From a virus, in the IMG/VR virus record IMGVR_UViG_3300046000_008493, positions 1 to 25,396 of that record: 25,396 bases of DNA, one strand, 5' to 3'. A model generated the notes under the pieces. It had not been told where the DNA came from. It searched no databases and worked only from the letters and a program-made list of their open reading frames with translations. Below, piece after piece: positions 14,769-22,070 of the stretch. The number at the start of each line of letters is the position of its first letter. Within the stretch, counting starts at the first letter, position 1. Made by a program: the position numbers and the translations under genes.

Positions 14769-16070
14769 TTAATTAAGGTTAAGCAAACTTTCAGCTACAT
14801 AAATACCATGAGCACCTGATACTGTTATACCGCGAGCACTTAAAGCATCACCAACAAAGTGTACATTTGGATACTCATTTAATGATAAGTCTGTATAATT
14901 AACTAACGGTTCAGGAGATAAATATTTTACTTCAGGAATGTACATACCCCAATCATCACCAAATTCAAATACTTTATTCATATCATTGATAAAATCAGTA
15001 ATATATTTAAAATATCCTTGAAATTCTTTATCTACATCTTTTAAACCAATTTCATCAATTTGAGCTGTATTAATAGATGTTCCTTCTGATGTATTTGATG
15101 GTGTTCGAGTATTATTAGGTGAATAATATAATCCTGTGTTATTAGGTCTTATTTGTAGTTTATTTACTAAGTCACGTGACCATTTAAATGGGTCTTCAAT
15201 ACCTTTGATTTCCATTAATATACCAAAGTTGGTCATATTATTTCTAAATTCTTCTCCTTTTTTTGCATGGCCGTTGTATGTAACATCACCATACGTTTCT
15301 TCAACCGCCACATAAGCAGCGTTATTATTAGTGCAAAAGCTACGAAGGGATACGTTATCAAATTTTTGATAGAGTTTAAAGTCATAGCTGATATCTATTA
15401 GTTTTTGAAAGTATTTTTGTGGTGCTTCAAATCGAATACCAATTTGTACTGATTTAGCTTCGTTAGGTAGTTGATAATCATCTGCTAATTTTTGAGCAAA
15501 ATCAATACCTGATTTACCTACTGCGAATATTAGTTCTTCATATTTAAGATAATTATGTCCTATTCCTATTTCATTAGTATTAAAGTTAATAGTATTTACT
15601 TCAGTATTCCAAGCAAACTTAACACCTTTATCTACTAAAAATGAATACCATGATTTAGCAATTTCATGTAAGAAATTACTTCCAATATGCCATACAGGAA
15701 ATAAACGTAATCCAAAATATGGTTTAATGAAGTCAGGTTCAGCAATAGGATCAGACATAAAAATTTCATCTGGTTTAGGATGAAAACGAGTAAAATTATC
15801 TACTACTTGTTTCATTAATTCCATTGCTTTTTCCTCACCACAGTATTTAGATAATTGACCACCAATTGCTGTATGATAAGTTAATTTACCATCAGACCAA
15901 CCACCAGCACCTAACATACCTGTCATTACTTCTTCAGGTAAGCGATTTATTGGGTCATTACCTTTGTCTATGATTGTAATTAAACTACCATCATATCCAT
16001 TGTCTACTAATTTAGTAGCAGCGTTTATACCAGCTACACCTGCTCCTACAATGACTATTCTTTTATCCAT
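14769..16070 (-). CDS. FAD-dependent oxidoreductase, COG2509-like
   Basis: A 433-residue flavoprotein. The N-terminal Rossmann motif is IVIVGAGVAGINAA (G9-x-G11-x-x-G14), with an acidic residue ending strand 2 (IIDKG, about 33-37). LGAGGWSDGKLT (53-64) matches the GGAGTFSDGKL type signature of the uncharacterised FAD-dependent dehydrogenases of COG2509. The C-terminal FAD-binding block NVHFVGDALSARGITVSGAH (402-421) contains the G-D pair that contacts the FAD ribityl chain. The middle (about 190-330) is the likely substrate domain. The substrate of this family is not established. This is a host-type metabolic gene in a phage, with base composition like its neighbours. It overlaps the end of the upstream gene by 16 bases, suggesting coupled translation. 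Confidence 0.88.
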   Translation of the reverse strand: MDKRIVIVGAGVAGINAATKLVDNGYDGSLITIIDKGNDPINRLPEEVMTGMLGAGGWSDGKLTYHTAIGGQLSKYCGEEKAMELMKQVVDNFTRFHPKPDEIFMSDPIAEPDFIKPYFGLRLFPVWHIGSNFLHEIAKSWYSFLVDKGVKFAWNTEVNTINFNTNEIGIGHNYLKYEELIFAVGKSGIDFAQKLADDYQLPNEAKSVQIGIRFEAPQKYFQKLIDISYDFKLYQKFDNVSLRSFCTNNNAAYVAVEETYGDVTYNGHAKKGEEFRNNMTNFGILMEIKGIEDPFKWSRDLVNKLQIRPNNTGLYYSPNNTRTPSNTSEGTSINTAQIDEIGLKDVDKEFQGYFKYITDFINDMNKVFEFGDDWGMYIPEVKYLSPEPLVNYTDLSLNEYPNVHFVGDALSARGITVSGAHGIYVAESLLNLN

Positions 16071-16540
16071 TTAGGTATGTTATTTAATTTGTTATAATTT
16101 AATTTTTTAATTCCAATTTTATCTTTAATATAGAAATTTCTATATGCTTCTATTGTATCGTTTGATTTATATTCATCAGGCATACATTGTGGTGGTGGCC
16201 TAAATTCAATTTCCGGAATCTTACCAACTAATAAAGATAAGTTATCTTTTACCCAAAGCAAAACTTTTTCTGTAGCATGTGATTTACCATATCTAACAAC
16301 AAACTCATTACATATTTCTAAACCATGTTCAAGTAACCATTTAGTATGATAAATTGATTCACGAACCCATTTTGTTGATGGATGGTTATAATGAGCTTTC
16401 TTATATGGTGCATCAATACCATAGTGGTGAAATACTGTACATAACATTTGAGCAGATTCAATTTGCATTTTGCGAATATGATCATCTACTAATTGTTTAG
16501 CGGCTATTTTTGGATCAGGATGTATGTAAAATATATTCAT
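16055..16540 (-). CDS. Conserved phage protein with ESAQML motif (161 aa)
   Basis: The preferred start is the ATG at 16540, giving MNIFYIHPDPKIAAKQLVDD; an in-frame ATG at 16558 would add six residues, but related phage proteins that I recall begin with a strand followed by D-x-D-P. Conserved-looking features are D9/P10, DDHIRKMQIESAQML (about 19-33), YNHPSTKWVRES (about 51-62), the W-L-L-E-H-G helix, EFVVRYGKSH (about 79-88) and the C-terminal MPDEYK ... AYRNFYI segment. Conserved His, Glu, Asp and Trp residues suggest an enzyme. I associate this family with widespread phage proteins of unknown function; a distant relation to pyrimidine-dimer DNA glycosylases has crossed my mind but cannot be shown here. 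It follows the terminator at 16578-16602. Confidence 0.78.
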   Translation of the reverse strand: MNIFYIHPDPKIAAKQLVDDHIRKMQIESAQMLCTVFHHYGIDAPYKKAHYNHPSTKWVRESIYHTKWLLEHGLEICNEFVVRYGKSHATEKVLLWVKDNLSLLVGKIPEIEFRPPPQCMPDEYKSNDTIEAYRNFYIKDKIGIKKLNYNKLNNIPKWIKE

Positions 16541-16577
16541 ATTAATAATATAATTCATTTATATAGGTCAAATAAAG

Positions 16578-16602
16578 GTGGCGCCCTTTTTAGGGGCGCC
16601 AC
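16578..16602 (-). terminator. Strong GC-rich hairpin terminator
   Basis: Perfect 9-bp stem GTGGCGCCC / GGGCGCCAC, very GC-rich in an AT-rich genome, with a 7-base loop, followed on the minus strand by CTTTATTTGACC. It lies 56 bases past the stop of the 103-aa gene. The U-tract is weaker than in the other two terminators. Between the stop and this hairpin lies a small stem GACTG/CAGTC (about 16624-16642). No gene fits in 16559-16657. Confidence 0.75.
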
Positions 16603-16657
16603 AGCTGCCATATTTTATCTCTTTTGAGTGACTGGCTATGAATCAGTCTATATGTGT

Positions 16658-16969
16658 TTATTTAATAGCGTTAGCTATATATTCTTCTACTTCTTTAGAT
16701 ACGTTATCATAATCACCTTCAGTATCAAATTTTTCAAGAATAAAGTCAATAAAGTCATTTTCAAAATAATCAACATCTATTAAATCTTCAAAATCACCAT
16801 CTCTTTTAGCGTCCCTTACAGATTTATCTATAAATAATTTTAATTTTGGAGTTAATGATAATCCTTCTTCAACTTCTTCATTTTTCATTAGTGAGTCACG
16901 ATATTCACCTTCAGTGATTAATCCAGCTAAAAGCTGCATTTTTTTAATTTCGTTAATTTGCTTTTTCAT
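16658..16969 (-). CDS. Small protein with LAGLITE leader (103 aa)
   Basis: Residues 1-20 are MKKQINEIKKMQLLAGLITE, a close match to the leader of the 170-aa protein at 5454-5966 and similar to the last residues of the scaffold protein (RRMQQLAGIIK). The leader ends in I18-T19-E20, a gp21-type cleavage site, and is followed by GEYRDSLM and an acidic stretch. The rest (about 35-103) is acidic and helical (KLKLFIDKSVRDAKRDGDFED), with no known domain. Preceded by an ATATTTATA element 16 bases upstream. I infer a small internal head protein. Confidence 0.72.
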   Translation of the reverse strand: MKKQINEIKKMQLLAGLITEGEYRDSLMKNEEVEEGLSLTPKLKLFIDKSVRDAKRDGDFEDLIDVDYFENDFIDFILEKFDTEGDYDNVSKEVEEYIANAIK

Positions 16970-16985
16970 TTTTTTTTATTGTGAT

Positions 16986-16994
16986 TATAAATAT
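16986..16994 (-). promoter_or_regulatory. ATATTTATA element, 16 bases before the 103-aa gene
   Basis: Exact copy of the recurrent nonamer on the coding strand. It touches the stop codon of the upstream 502-aa gene at base 16994. Confidence 0.4.
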
Positions 16995-18502
16995 TATATC
17001 TTATTATAAGATAATTCAATTCTATTACCAGATATTTTATCTCCTTTATAAACAGATTCTTTAGTATACACAATTGGTCTTAAACCAGCTGTAGCGGATC
17101 TAGTTGAGTCATGTCTTACTACTAATATTGGCTCATATTTTGTTCCAATAATATCTTCTAAACTTGTAGCTAAGTTATCTACACTAATTGTTAGTATTTT
17201 ACCTTTTAAAGTAAAATCACTTTCATCAAATGTGTCTTTATCTACTACGGGTTGTGGTTTATCAGAACCAAATACAATTGAATCCATATCATTATTATTT
17301 AAATCAGTTATAATGATACCACTATATTCTTGATTAGTAGATGGATTATATAATCTATAAATATCTTTTTTATTAGATTTAGTTAAACCAAGATTTTTAT
17401 AAGGCTTTTTAAGTAATTTATCTACAAGTTTAATTATTAAATCTTTATAACGCTTATCAGCACTTTCCCACATTACAGCGTTTTCTTGTTTTAATGATAA
17501 ATTACCTACAACTTTACCATTAGATAATAGTCTAATATCTGATTTTTTATTTCCTGAAGTATCACGTCCTGCTTCTTCAGCTTTATCAACATTATTAAAT
17601 TTTATACTTTTACCATTGTCGCCTTTAACAACAATATTAATAGGACTACCTACTTCTTCAACAGTTGAATTGATTTTATTAGCTAAAAATGACTCATTTC
17701 CTAAACCAGCACTGCCTCCACCTTGTTTTTCTTTAGGTTTTGGTATAATAACACCTTTATCTTTAGTTATAATAGCACCAATAGAAGAGCCTTTGTAATC
17801 TCTATCCCATTTATATCCAGGTAACTTTATAAATTTATCAAGAGTAGCTTGTCTTTCTTTAGCGGGTACTAATAATTTAACTTTATCTCCACTTTTAGTT
17901 AATGGGATAATATCTTCATCTTTATATCCTAATTTTTTAAGATCAGATACAATATTTTCTTTAATTAATCTAATACCTAATTTTTTTGACTCAGCTAATT
18001 CTTCAGGTGCTTCCTCTTCAGCAGGTGTTGCTTCTGGATTTGGAGCATTCTCATCTGTTTCATCTGGAGTAGAAGCTAATTCAGTTTCAGGACCCTCAGC
18101 TTGTGGTGGGGCTCCCATTACTAATAGATTAGATATTTCAATAGTAGCTACTTCAAGTTCACTTACTTTTAATAACCAAAATTTCTTACCACTTACTTTA
18201 GCTTCATAACATTTACCCATATATGTTAAGTAAAAATAACGATTGTTATGTAAAACAATCTTAAATATGGTTGGTTTAGGTGCCATTATATAAACACCTG
18301 ATATGTAGTCTCTAAAGTCTGCGGTTAATAATTTAACTAGAGTTTCTTGTAGTGAAGGATATTTCTGTAATATGAATTCTAATGGATTAGATTCATAAGT
18401 TAGTTCTTGAGGAGCAGGAGCAGTAGTAACATCCAATTGTTGATCTATTACTTCATCTTCTACTTCTTTAAGTGGTTTAGATCTTAATATTTTAATCTTC
18501 AT
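16994..18502 (-). CDS. Two-domain phage protein of unknown function (502 aa)
   Basis: N-terminus MKIKILRSKPLKEVED carries an (L/I)-x-E site (L11-K12-E13). Domain 1 (about 38-135; FILQKYPSLQETLVKLLTAD, RDYISGVYIMAPKPTIFKI) is a globular alpha/beta domain I associate with structural-region proteins of environmental phages. An acidic Pro/Glu/Thr linker covers about 136-170. A second LIKEN segment (about 182-186) starts a small alpha/beta part (DLKKLGYKDEDIIPL). Domain 2 (about 270-502) contains GNKKSDIRLLSNGKVVGNLS then LKQENAVMWESADKRY; the KSD ... SLK arrangement loosely recalls PD-(D/E)xK nuclease-like proteins, but the canonical E-x-K is not present, so this is weak. The stop touches the next promoter-like element; the start overlaps the upstream gene by 11 bases. 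Confidence 0.75.
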   Translation of the reverse strand: MKIKILRSKPLKEVEDEVIDQQLDVTTAPAPQELTYESNPLEFILQKYPSLQETLVKLLTADFRDYISGVYIMAPKPTIFKIVLHNNRYFYLTYMGKCYEAKVSGKKFWLLKVSELEVATIEISNLLVMGAPPQAEGPETELASTPDETDENAPNPEATPAEEEAPEELAESKKLGIRLIKENIVSDLKKLGYKDEDIIPLTKSGDKVKLLVPAKERQATLDKFIKLPGYKWDRDYKGSSIGAIITKDKGVIIPKPKEKQGGGSAGLGNESFLANKINSTVEEVGSPINIVVKGDNGKSIKFNNVDKAEEAGRDTSGNKKSDIRLLSNGKVVGNLSLKQENAVMWESADKRYKDLIIKLVDKLLKKPYKNLGLTKSNKKDIYRLYNPSTNQEYSGIIITDLNNNDMDSIVFGSDKPQPVVDKDTFDESDFTLKGKILTISVDNLATSLEDIIGTKYEPILVVRHDSTRSATAGLRPIVYTKESVYKGDKISGNRIELSYNKI

Positions 18503-18848
18503 ATTCGTTATCTAATTTGTGATATCCTTTATTGGCTTGTGAAATATAATTTTCAGAATTGGTGATATGATCTTGAATCCATCCAGGAATATCAAATTCT
18601 TCATTTCCTATTTTACTCATTAGTTCTGAAGCAGCTCCTATAATAGATTTTAAACTTGATTGAGCCATAGATACTTCATGGTCTTCACCTTCTTTAGCTA
18701 CAATTTTAGCTTGTAATTCATCAGGTAAATCTTTTTGTCCACCTTTTAATTCAGGATTATCATCATGTTTGTCAGTGAATGTAGCTTCATCTATTTCTTT
18801 AATGGCTTGTTGTAATCGCCAGTTATGCATACTAAAATTGTCTTTCAT
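18492..18848 (-). CDS. Conserved small acidic phage protein (118 aa)
   Basis: I chose the ATG at 18848 (MKDNFSMHNWRLQQAIKEID), which follows the upstream stop as TAA-T-ATG. A longer in-frame start at 18989 would overlap the preceding gene by 140 bases and is unlikely. The segment FTDKHDDNPELKGGQKDLPD (about 24-43) and the C-terminal helix pair with SSLKSIIGAASELMSKI and DIPGWIQDHITNSENYI recall short conserved proteins in T4-like aquatic phages. The (L/I)-x-E pattern occurs near the N-terminus (I16-K17-E18 and I19-D20-E21). Function is unknown; a virion component is possible. Confidence 0.75.
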   Translation of the reverse strand: MKDNFSMHNWRLQQAIKEIDEATFTDKHDDNPELKGGQKDLPDELQAKIVAKEGEDHEVSMAQSSLKSIIGAASELMSKIGNEEFDIPGWIQDHITNSENYISQANKGYHKLDNEYED

Positions 18849-18849
18849 A

Positions 18850-19218
18850 TTATTTTGTTTTACCCCAAGTTTTTCCTTTACCTTTTTTCTTACATCCAGC
18901 AGGTGTTGGTCTACATGATGGGTATTTTGATCTTTTTTCGCCTTCTTTTCTTCCACAAGATTTATATCCTCCGTTTCCATCAGGAGCATTACAATCTACC
19001 CAACCAGTTTCTTTACCTTTAGGACCAGAACGTTTAAACCATTTATGTAATGATTCATCTTCTTTTAAATCTTTCCAAATGTCACCTTTACGGCATCTAA
19101 CAATAGCTCCTGATTTATAAGCAGATGGTTTATCATAACGTCTATCAGCTATACGATGGCATCTATCTTTTTTCTTTTCAAGAAGTACCTCAATCAATAT
19201 GTCTATTAGACGAATCAT
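18850..19218 (-). CDS. Cys-rich basic phage protein with leader (122 aa)
   Basis: Begins MIRLIDILIEVLLEKKK, one of three related LIDIL/LINIL leaders in this window, with candidate cleavage sites after E10 and E14. The rest is basic and Cys-rich: C20 (DRCHRIADRRYDKPSAYKSG), C42 (AIVRCRKGDIW), then WFKRSGPKGKETGWVDC76 and the YKSC88GRKEG / YPSC102RPTPAGC109 block. These two blocks occur in many small phage and large-virus proteins I have seen, always without an assigned function. The cysteines may bind zinc. The ending (KKKGKGKTWGKTK) is strongly basic and suited to nucleic-acid contact. It starts on the last base of the upstream stop (TAATG). Confidence 0.77.
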   Translation of the reverse strand: MIRLIDILIEVLLEKKKDRCHRIADRRYDKPSAYKSGAIVRCRKGDIWKDLKEDESLHKWFKRSGPKGKETGWVDCNAPDGNGGYKSCGRKEGEKRSKYPSCRPTPAGCKKKGKGKTWGKTK

Positions 19219-19757
19219 TATGCTAATAATTTAGTTATATAGTTTTTAACTTCACCACCCTTAACAGCTGTTAATGCTGCTTCTAAAGTAGCTAAAGATA
19301 TTTCTTTTGATTGTAAAGCTTTTACAGCTGTAGCACCTGATGCTATAAGTAAAATAGCTATAATGACATGAAATATAAAACTAGAAATCTTTTTAGCTTT
19401 ATTTTCATCTTTAACAAATTTTTTAACAACTAACTCAATTGGTTTCATATATAAATGATGTAATTCATCTGCTATACGACTCATTTGAGCAAAATATTTA
19501 TCTGCCTCGTTTTGATCAGTTGGTTTAGTACCTATTGTTCTTTTAACAATAGAAGATAAAGATTTACCTAAACGAGCTACTATACCTAGAATAGCAGGTA
19601 ATGCTAAAGCTATACTAGCTGTAGTTACAATACCTTCTTTTTGTTCTGTAGCTTTATCTTCAATAGCATCTTGTACACTATCAATAAAAGCACTCATTTG
19701 AGGTTTTACTTGAGCTATAAAACTTGATACTTCGTCTTCTTTAATTCTAATTTTCAT
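19218..19757 (-). CDS. Two-helix membrane protein with MKIRIKED leader (179 aa)
   Basis: Begins MKIRIKEDEVSSF, like MRIRIIED of the 108-aa protein at 22071-22397. I5-K6-E7 fits the gp21 site. Two hydrophobic helices are visible: about 45-62 (ASIALALPAILGIVARLG) and about 126-145 (ISSFIFHVIIAILLIASGAT), separated by a charged helical region with ELHHLYMKPIELVVKKFVKD. It could be an inner-membrane protein, a holin-like protein, or, if packaged in the head, a protein that inserts in the host membrane during DNA entry. None of these can be decided from sequence. TAG-T-ATG junction with the upstream gene. Confidence 0.72.
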   Translation of the reverse strand: MKIRIKEDEVSSFIAQVKPQMSAFIDSVQDAIEDKATEQKEGIVTTASIALALPAILGIVARLGKSLSSIVKRTIGTKPTDQNEADKYFAQMSRIADELHHLYMKPIELVVKKFVKDENKAKKISSFIFHVIIAILLIASGATAVKALQSKEISLATLEAALTAVKGGEVKNYITKLLA

Positions 19758-19758
19758 A

Positions 19759-20046
19759 CTATTTAATTATACGTGCTGTTCTATTTTTTAGATTTTTAAG
19801 TATATCTCTAAATTGAGCTAATTCAGAATCTTTAGGTGCTTTATCTAAATAATCAACTAAATCATCAAGTCTATTATATAAAAACTTAGGATCAACATCA
19901 TATTTAACATCCCATTCATGTCTACCTGTTTCAGGATCAATTTTAGTTAAAGTAGTTTTAACACCAGTAGTTGGATCAGTAACAGTTTTACCAATCTCCT
20001 CTTCAGCAATTTCTTTAACTATATTTTTTAAATCAGATTTTTTCAT
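19759..20046 (-). CDS. Small leader-bearing protein (95 aa)
   Basis: Begins MKKSDLKNIVKEIAEEE, closely related to the start of the upstream 147-aa protein (MKKSELKQLIREAIEE). The site would be VKE, a variant with V in place of L/I. Residues 18-48 hold a short beta segment with DPTTGVKTTLTKIDPETGRH, and the rest is a helical pair (FLYNRLDDLVDYLDK, FRDILKNLKNRTARI). Starts within the upstream stop (TAATG). No known function. Confidence 0.7.
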   Translation of the reverse strand: MKKSDLKNIVKEIAEEEIGKTVTDPTTGVKTTLTKIDPETGRHEWDVKYDVDPKFLYNRLDDLVDYLDKAPKDSELAQFRDILKNLKNRTARIIK

Positions 20047-20489
20047 TAGTCTTTAGTTACATCTTTTAATTCATCAACTACATCTTTAGTAGCTTTTTTA
20101 TTTTTCATGTATTCTTGTACTTTAGATAAAGTTTCTTCTTTCATTTTTCTGTAAGCTTCAGCAGCTACTTTAACTTCATCTTTTTTCTTATCACGCTCAG
20201 CTAATAGTTTTTCAGCTAATTTTTTAGCTTTAACTTCTTTAGTGAATACACCTTTTATATCTTCTACATTTAAACCGCCTTTAACTTGGTTAGCGAAATA
20301 AGCGACATCTTTACACTCAAAGCAAATATCGTCTATAGTAGCGCTGGTAGATGGTTTTTCAACCACCCAAAATGCACCTACCTCGTCAGTTTCAGGAGAA
20401 AATGCTTCATTAATTATATCTTCTTCAATCTCAGGTTTTACTTCTTCGATTGCTTCTCTGATTAGTTGTTTTAATTCAGATTTTTTCAT
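20046..20489 (-). CDS. Leader-bearing helical protein (147 aa)
   Basis: Begins MKKSELKQLIREAIEEVKPE, a leader shared with the next gene; I10-R11-E12 fits the gp21 consensus. Residues 30-70 are a small globular part with FWVVEKPSTSATIDDICFEC (C57, C60). From about 80 to the end it is a long charged helix rich in Lys, Glu and Ala, probably coiled coil. Start overlaps the cupin-like gene by 4 bases (ATGA). Function is unknown. Confidence 0.7.
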   Translation of the reverse strand: MKKSELKQLIREAIEEVKPEIEEDIINEAFSPETDEVGAFWVVEKPSTSATIDDICFECKDVAYFANQVKGGLNVEDIKGVFTKEVKAKKLAEKLLAERDKKKDEVKVAAEAYRKMKEETLSKVQEYMKNKKATKDVVDELKDVTKD

Positions 20490-20749
20490 TTTTTATATAT
20501 TTTTAATTTTAAATTTCCTGCGCCTTTTATTGTTCTATGCCACACATGTCGTGGTATAAATATTGGTTGGATCATAGACATTGGTAACTGGTTATCAAGT
20601 TGTATTAACCAATTAGTATGTTCTATAGCTTCAACCAATCTATTTTCATCATCTCGATGCCACATTAATTCTATAGGATCAATGTTTTCATCAAATTCCC
20701 TAATTATATATTCATCTGTCACAACTAAGTCCACATAAGGTTGACTCAT
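20486..20749 (-). CDS. Small cupin-like protein (87 aa)
   Basis: Short beta-rich protein with the pattern ELMWHRDDENRLVE (27-40), NWLIQLDNQLPMSM (46-59) and IFIPRHVWHRTIKG (63-76), ending NLKLKIYK. This is the layout of a small phage family with W-H-R-D and I-P-x-x-x-x-H-R motifs that I take to be single-domain cupins; H31 and H71 are the candidate metal ligands. A binding or enzymatic role is possible but the substrate is unknown. Two bases separate its ATG from the upstream stop. Confidence 0.72.
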   Translation of the reverse strand: MSQPYVDLVVTDEYIIREFDENIDPIELMWHRDDENRLVEAIEHTNWLIQLDNQLPMSMIQPIFIPRHVWHRTIKGAGNLKLKIYKK

Positions 20750-20751
20750 TA

Positions 20752-21069
20752 TTATTTATTTTCTATTAATAATTCACCTAATACCTCTAAACGTCCCATT
20801 TCAGTTTGAAATTCATTTTGAGACATATCTAATGAAATACTTTTTAAAGTTTTATTAAATTCCTCTTTAGCTATTTCTTTATCTAATTTACCATCCGCTG
20901 CTTTTTTGTAATATGGTAATTTAACTTTGTAGTGCTTATAAGTTAATAAAGATAATCCACCAGCTTCTTGAGTAGTGTCAGCAATTTTTTCAGCACCTTT
21001 TAGTCTAGTACTAGCAAAATCTTCAATACTTTCTTTTACTTCTTTTAATATGTTTATTAGTTTTATCAT
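20752..21069 (-). CDS. Small protein with MIKLINILKE leader (105 aa)
   Basis: I chose ATG 21069, giving MIKLINILKEVKESIED and a TAA-T-ATG junction identical in form to neighbouring junctions; the in-frame ATG at 21084 would only add five residues inside the upstream gene. L8-K9-E10 fits the gp21 site. The leader matches those of the 110-aa (MKLIDILKESL) and 122-aa (MIRLIDILIEV) proteins. The remainder is helical and charged (LTYKHYKVKLPYYKKAADGK near the middle). Unknown function. Confidence 0.72.
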   Translation of the reverse strand: MIKLINILKEVKESIEDFASTRLKGAEKIADTTQEAGGLSLLTYKHYKVKLPYYKKAADGKLDKEIAKEEFNKTLKSISLDMSQNEFQTEMGRLEVLGELLIENK

Positions 21070-21070
21070 A

Positions 21071-21709
21071 TTACCAAAATCCACTAAATGTTGTTTTGAA
21101 TCCTAATAATTTAGCATAGCGAGGTAAACGACAACTCCAATATGATGCTTTGGTTCTGTCTTTTTTCTGTGGACAATTATGGCGTTTAGAAAACGCTTGT
21201 CTTGCTTTAGGATTGTTGAGCTTTGCTCTTAATCCTCCACCTGCCATTCCAAATGATACTTTTTTTATTTTATCTTTATCCTTAACATACACATAGAATT
21301 TTTTAGCACCACCACGTTTAGGTTTACCTATAGCAGGTTGTTTTTTTTCTTCTTCTAAAGCTTCTATTAAAAATTCCTCAGTCAGAGGTAAATCTAATGG
21401 AACCATTATATCATTATACATTCCAAATTCTGTATTATCAAAATAATACTTATCAGCTTCACATAATTGTAAGCGTTTAGATTCATATAATCCTCTAGCT
21501 TCAACAAATAATTTTAAAAACATTGCTGATTGAGGACGATAAATTGATTCATGAAGTGGTAAATTACTTTCTATATGATAAAACATACCTTCAGAAAGGA
21601 AAATTGGTTCTTTATTTTCAGTTATGTTAAGTTTAGGACCATGATTATGTTCTTTTCCTACATAATCAATGATCTTAGCTATATGTTCTGATAGTTGTAT
21701 TGAGTTCAT
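21071..21709 (-). CDS. Conserved phage protein with C-terminal Cys-rich domain (212 aa)
   Basis: The N-terminal half (about 30-110) includes PIFLSEGMFYHIESNLPLHE, a stretch with YRPQSAMFLKLFVEARGLYE, and MYNDIMVPLDLPL. An acidic linker with EEFLIEALEEEKKQ (about 111-124) contains an (L/I)-x-E site. The basic C-terminal domain (about 135-205) has KKFYVYVKD, VSFGMAGGGLRAKLNNPKA and RHNC179 ... ASYWSC193R, a pattern seen widely in phage proteins with residues that could bind zinc. If the linker is cut by gp21, the two halves would separate; this is inference. No enzyme motif is recognised. Confidence 0.77.
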   Translation of the reverse strand: MNSIQLSEHIAKIIDYVGKEHNHGPKLNITENKEPIFLSEGMFYHIESNLPLHESIYRPQSAMFLKLFVEARGLYESKRLQLCEADKYYFDNTEFGMYNDIMVPLDLPLTEEFLIEALEEEKKQPAIGKPKRGGAKKFYVYVKDKDKIKKVSFGMAGGGLRAKLNNPKARQAFSKRHNCPQKKDRTKASYWSCRLPRYAKLLGFKTTFSGFW

Positions 21710-21736
21710 TATTTATTAATAGTAAAGTTAATGGGA

Positions 21737-22069
21737 TTACTTTAATTTTATTGTTGTATCTTTTTGTAATTTCATATCAAAAGTAAGTATTGTTACTCCT
21801 GGTTCAAAATATTTTTTATTAACCCATATTTCTTTTATTGAGCCTATATAATCAACTTTAAACGGAATATTTTTACTTGTTAAAAGTTCATTTACAATTT
21901 TATAACGTGGACTTTTATTTTTAGGTTTTCTTTCAATCCAAACAGAATCACCTACATTAAACCAAATATCAAATCCCCATTCACTTAAAGTATCAATATC
22001 ATTTTGATTTAGTTTATTAGTTTTAACTTCATTTATTAATGATTCTTTTAAAATGTCTATTAGTTTCAT
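21737..22069 (-). CDS. Small protein with MKLIDILKE leader (110 aa)
   Basis: The start at 22069 gives MKLIDILKESLINEVKTNKL and follows the upstream stop as TAA-T-ATG. The in-frame ATG at 22117 would overlap the preceding gene by 47 bases and hide the leader, so I reject it. L7-K8-E9 fits the gp21 consensus. Residues 30-110 form a small alpha/beta domain (WGFDIWFNVGDSVWIERKPK, then KIVNELLTSKNIPFKVDYIG). The function is not recognised. Confidence 0.72.
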   Translation of the reverse strand: MKLIDILKESLINEVKTNKLNQNDIDTLSEWGFDIWFNVGDSVWIERKPKNKSPRYKIVNELLTSKNIPFKVDYIGSIKEIWVNKKYFEPGVTILTFDMKLQKDTTIKLK

Positions 22070-22070
22070 A

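Noticed and set aside
16603-16657. Possible tRNA or small RNA in the gap before the terminator
   Set aside because: Only short hairpins (5-bp stems) are visible, with no cloverleaf, anticodon arm or CCA context.
16994-17700. PD-(D/E)xK nuclease call for the C-terminal half of the 502-aa protein
   Set aside because: KSD and SLK are present but the canonical acidic-x-Lys is missing; kept only as a weak resemblance.
18849-18989. Longer start at 18989 for the 118-aa gene
   Set aside because: It would overlap the Cys-rich gene by 140 bases; the internal ATG at 18848 directly follows the upstream stop.
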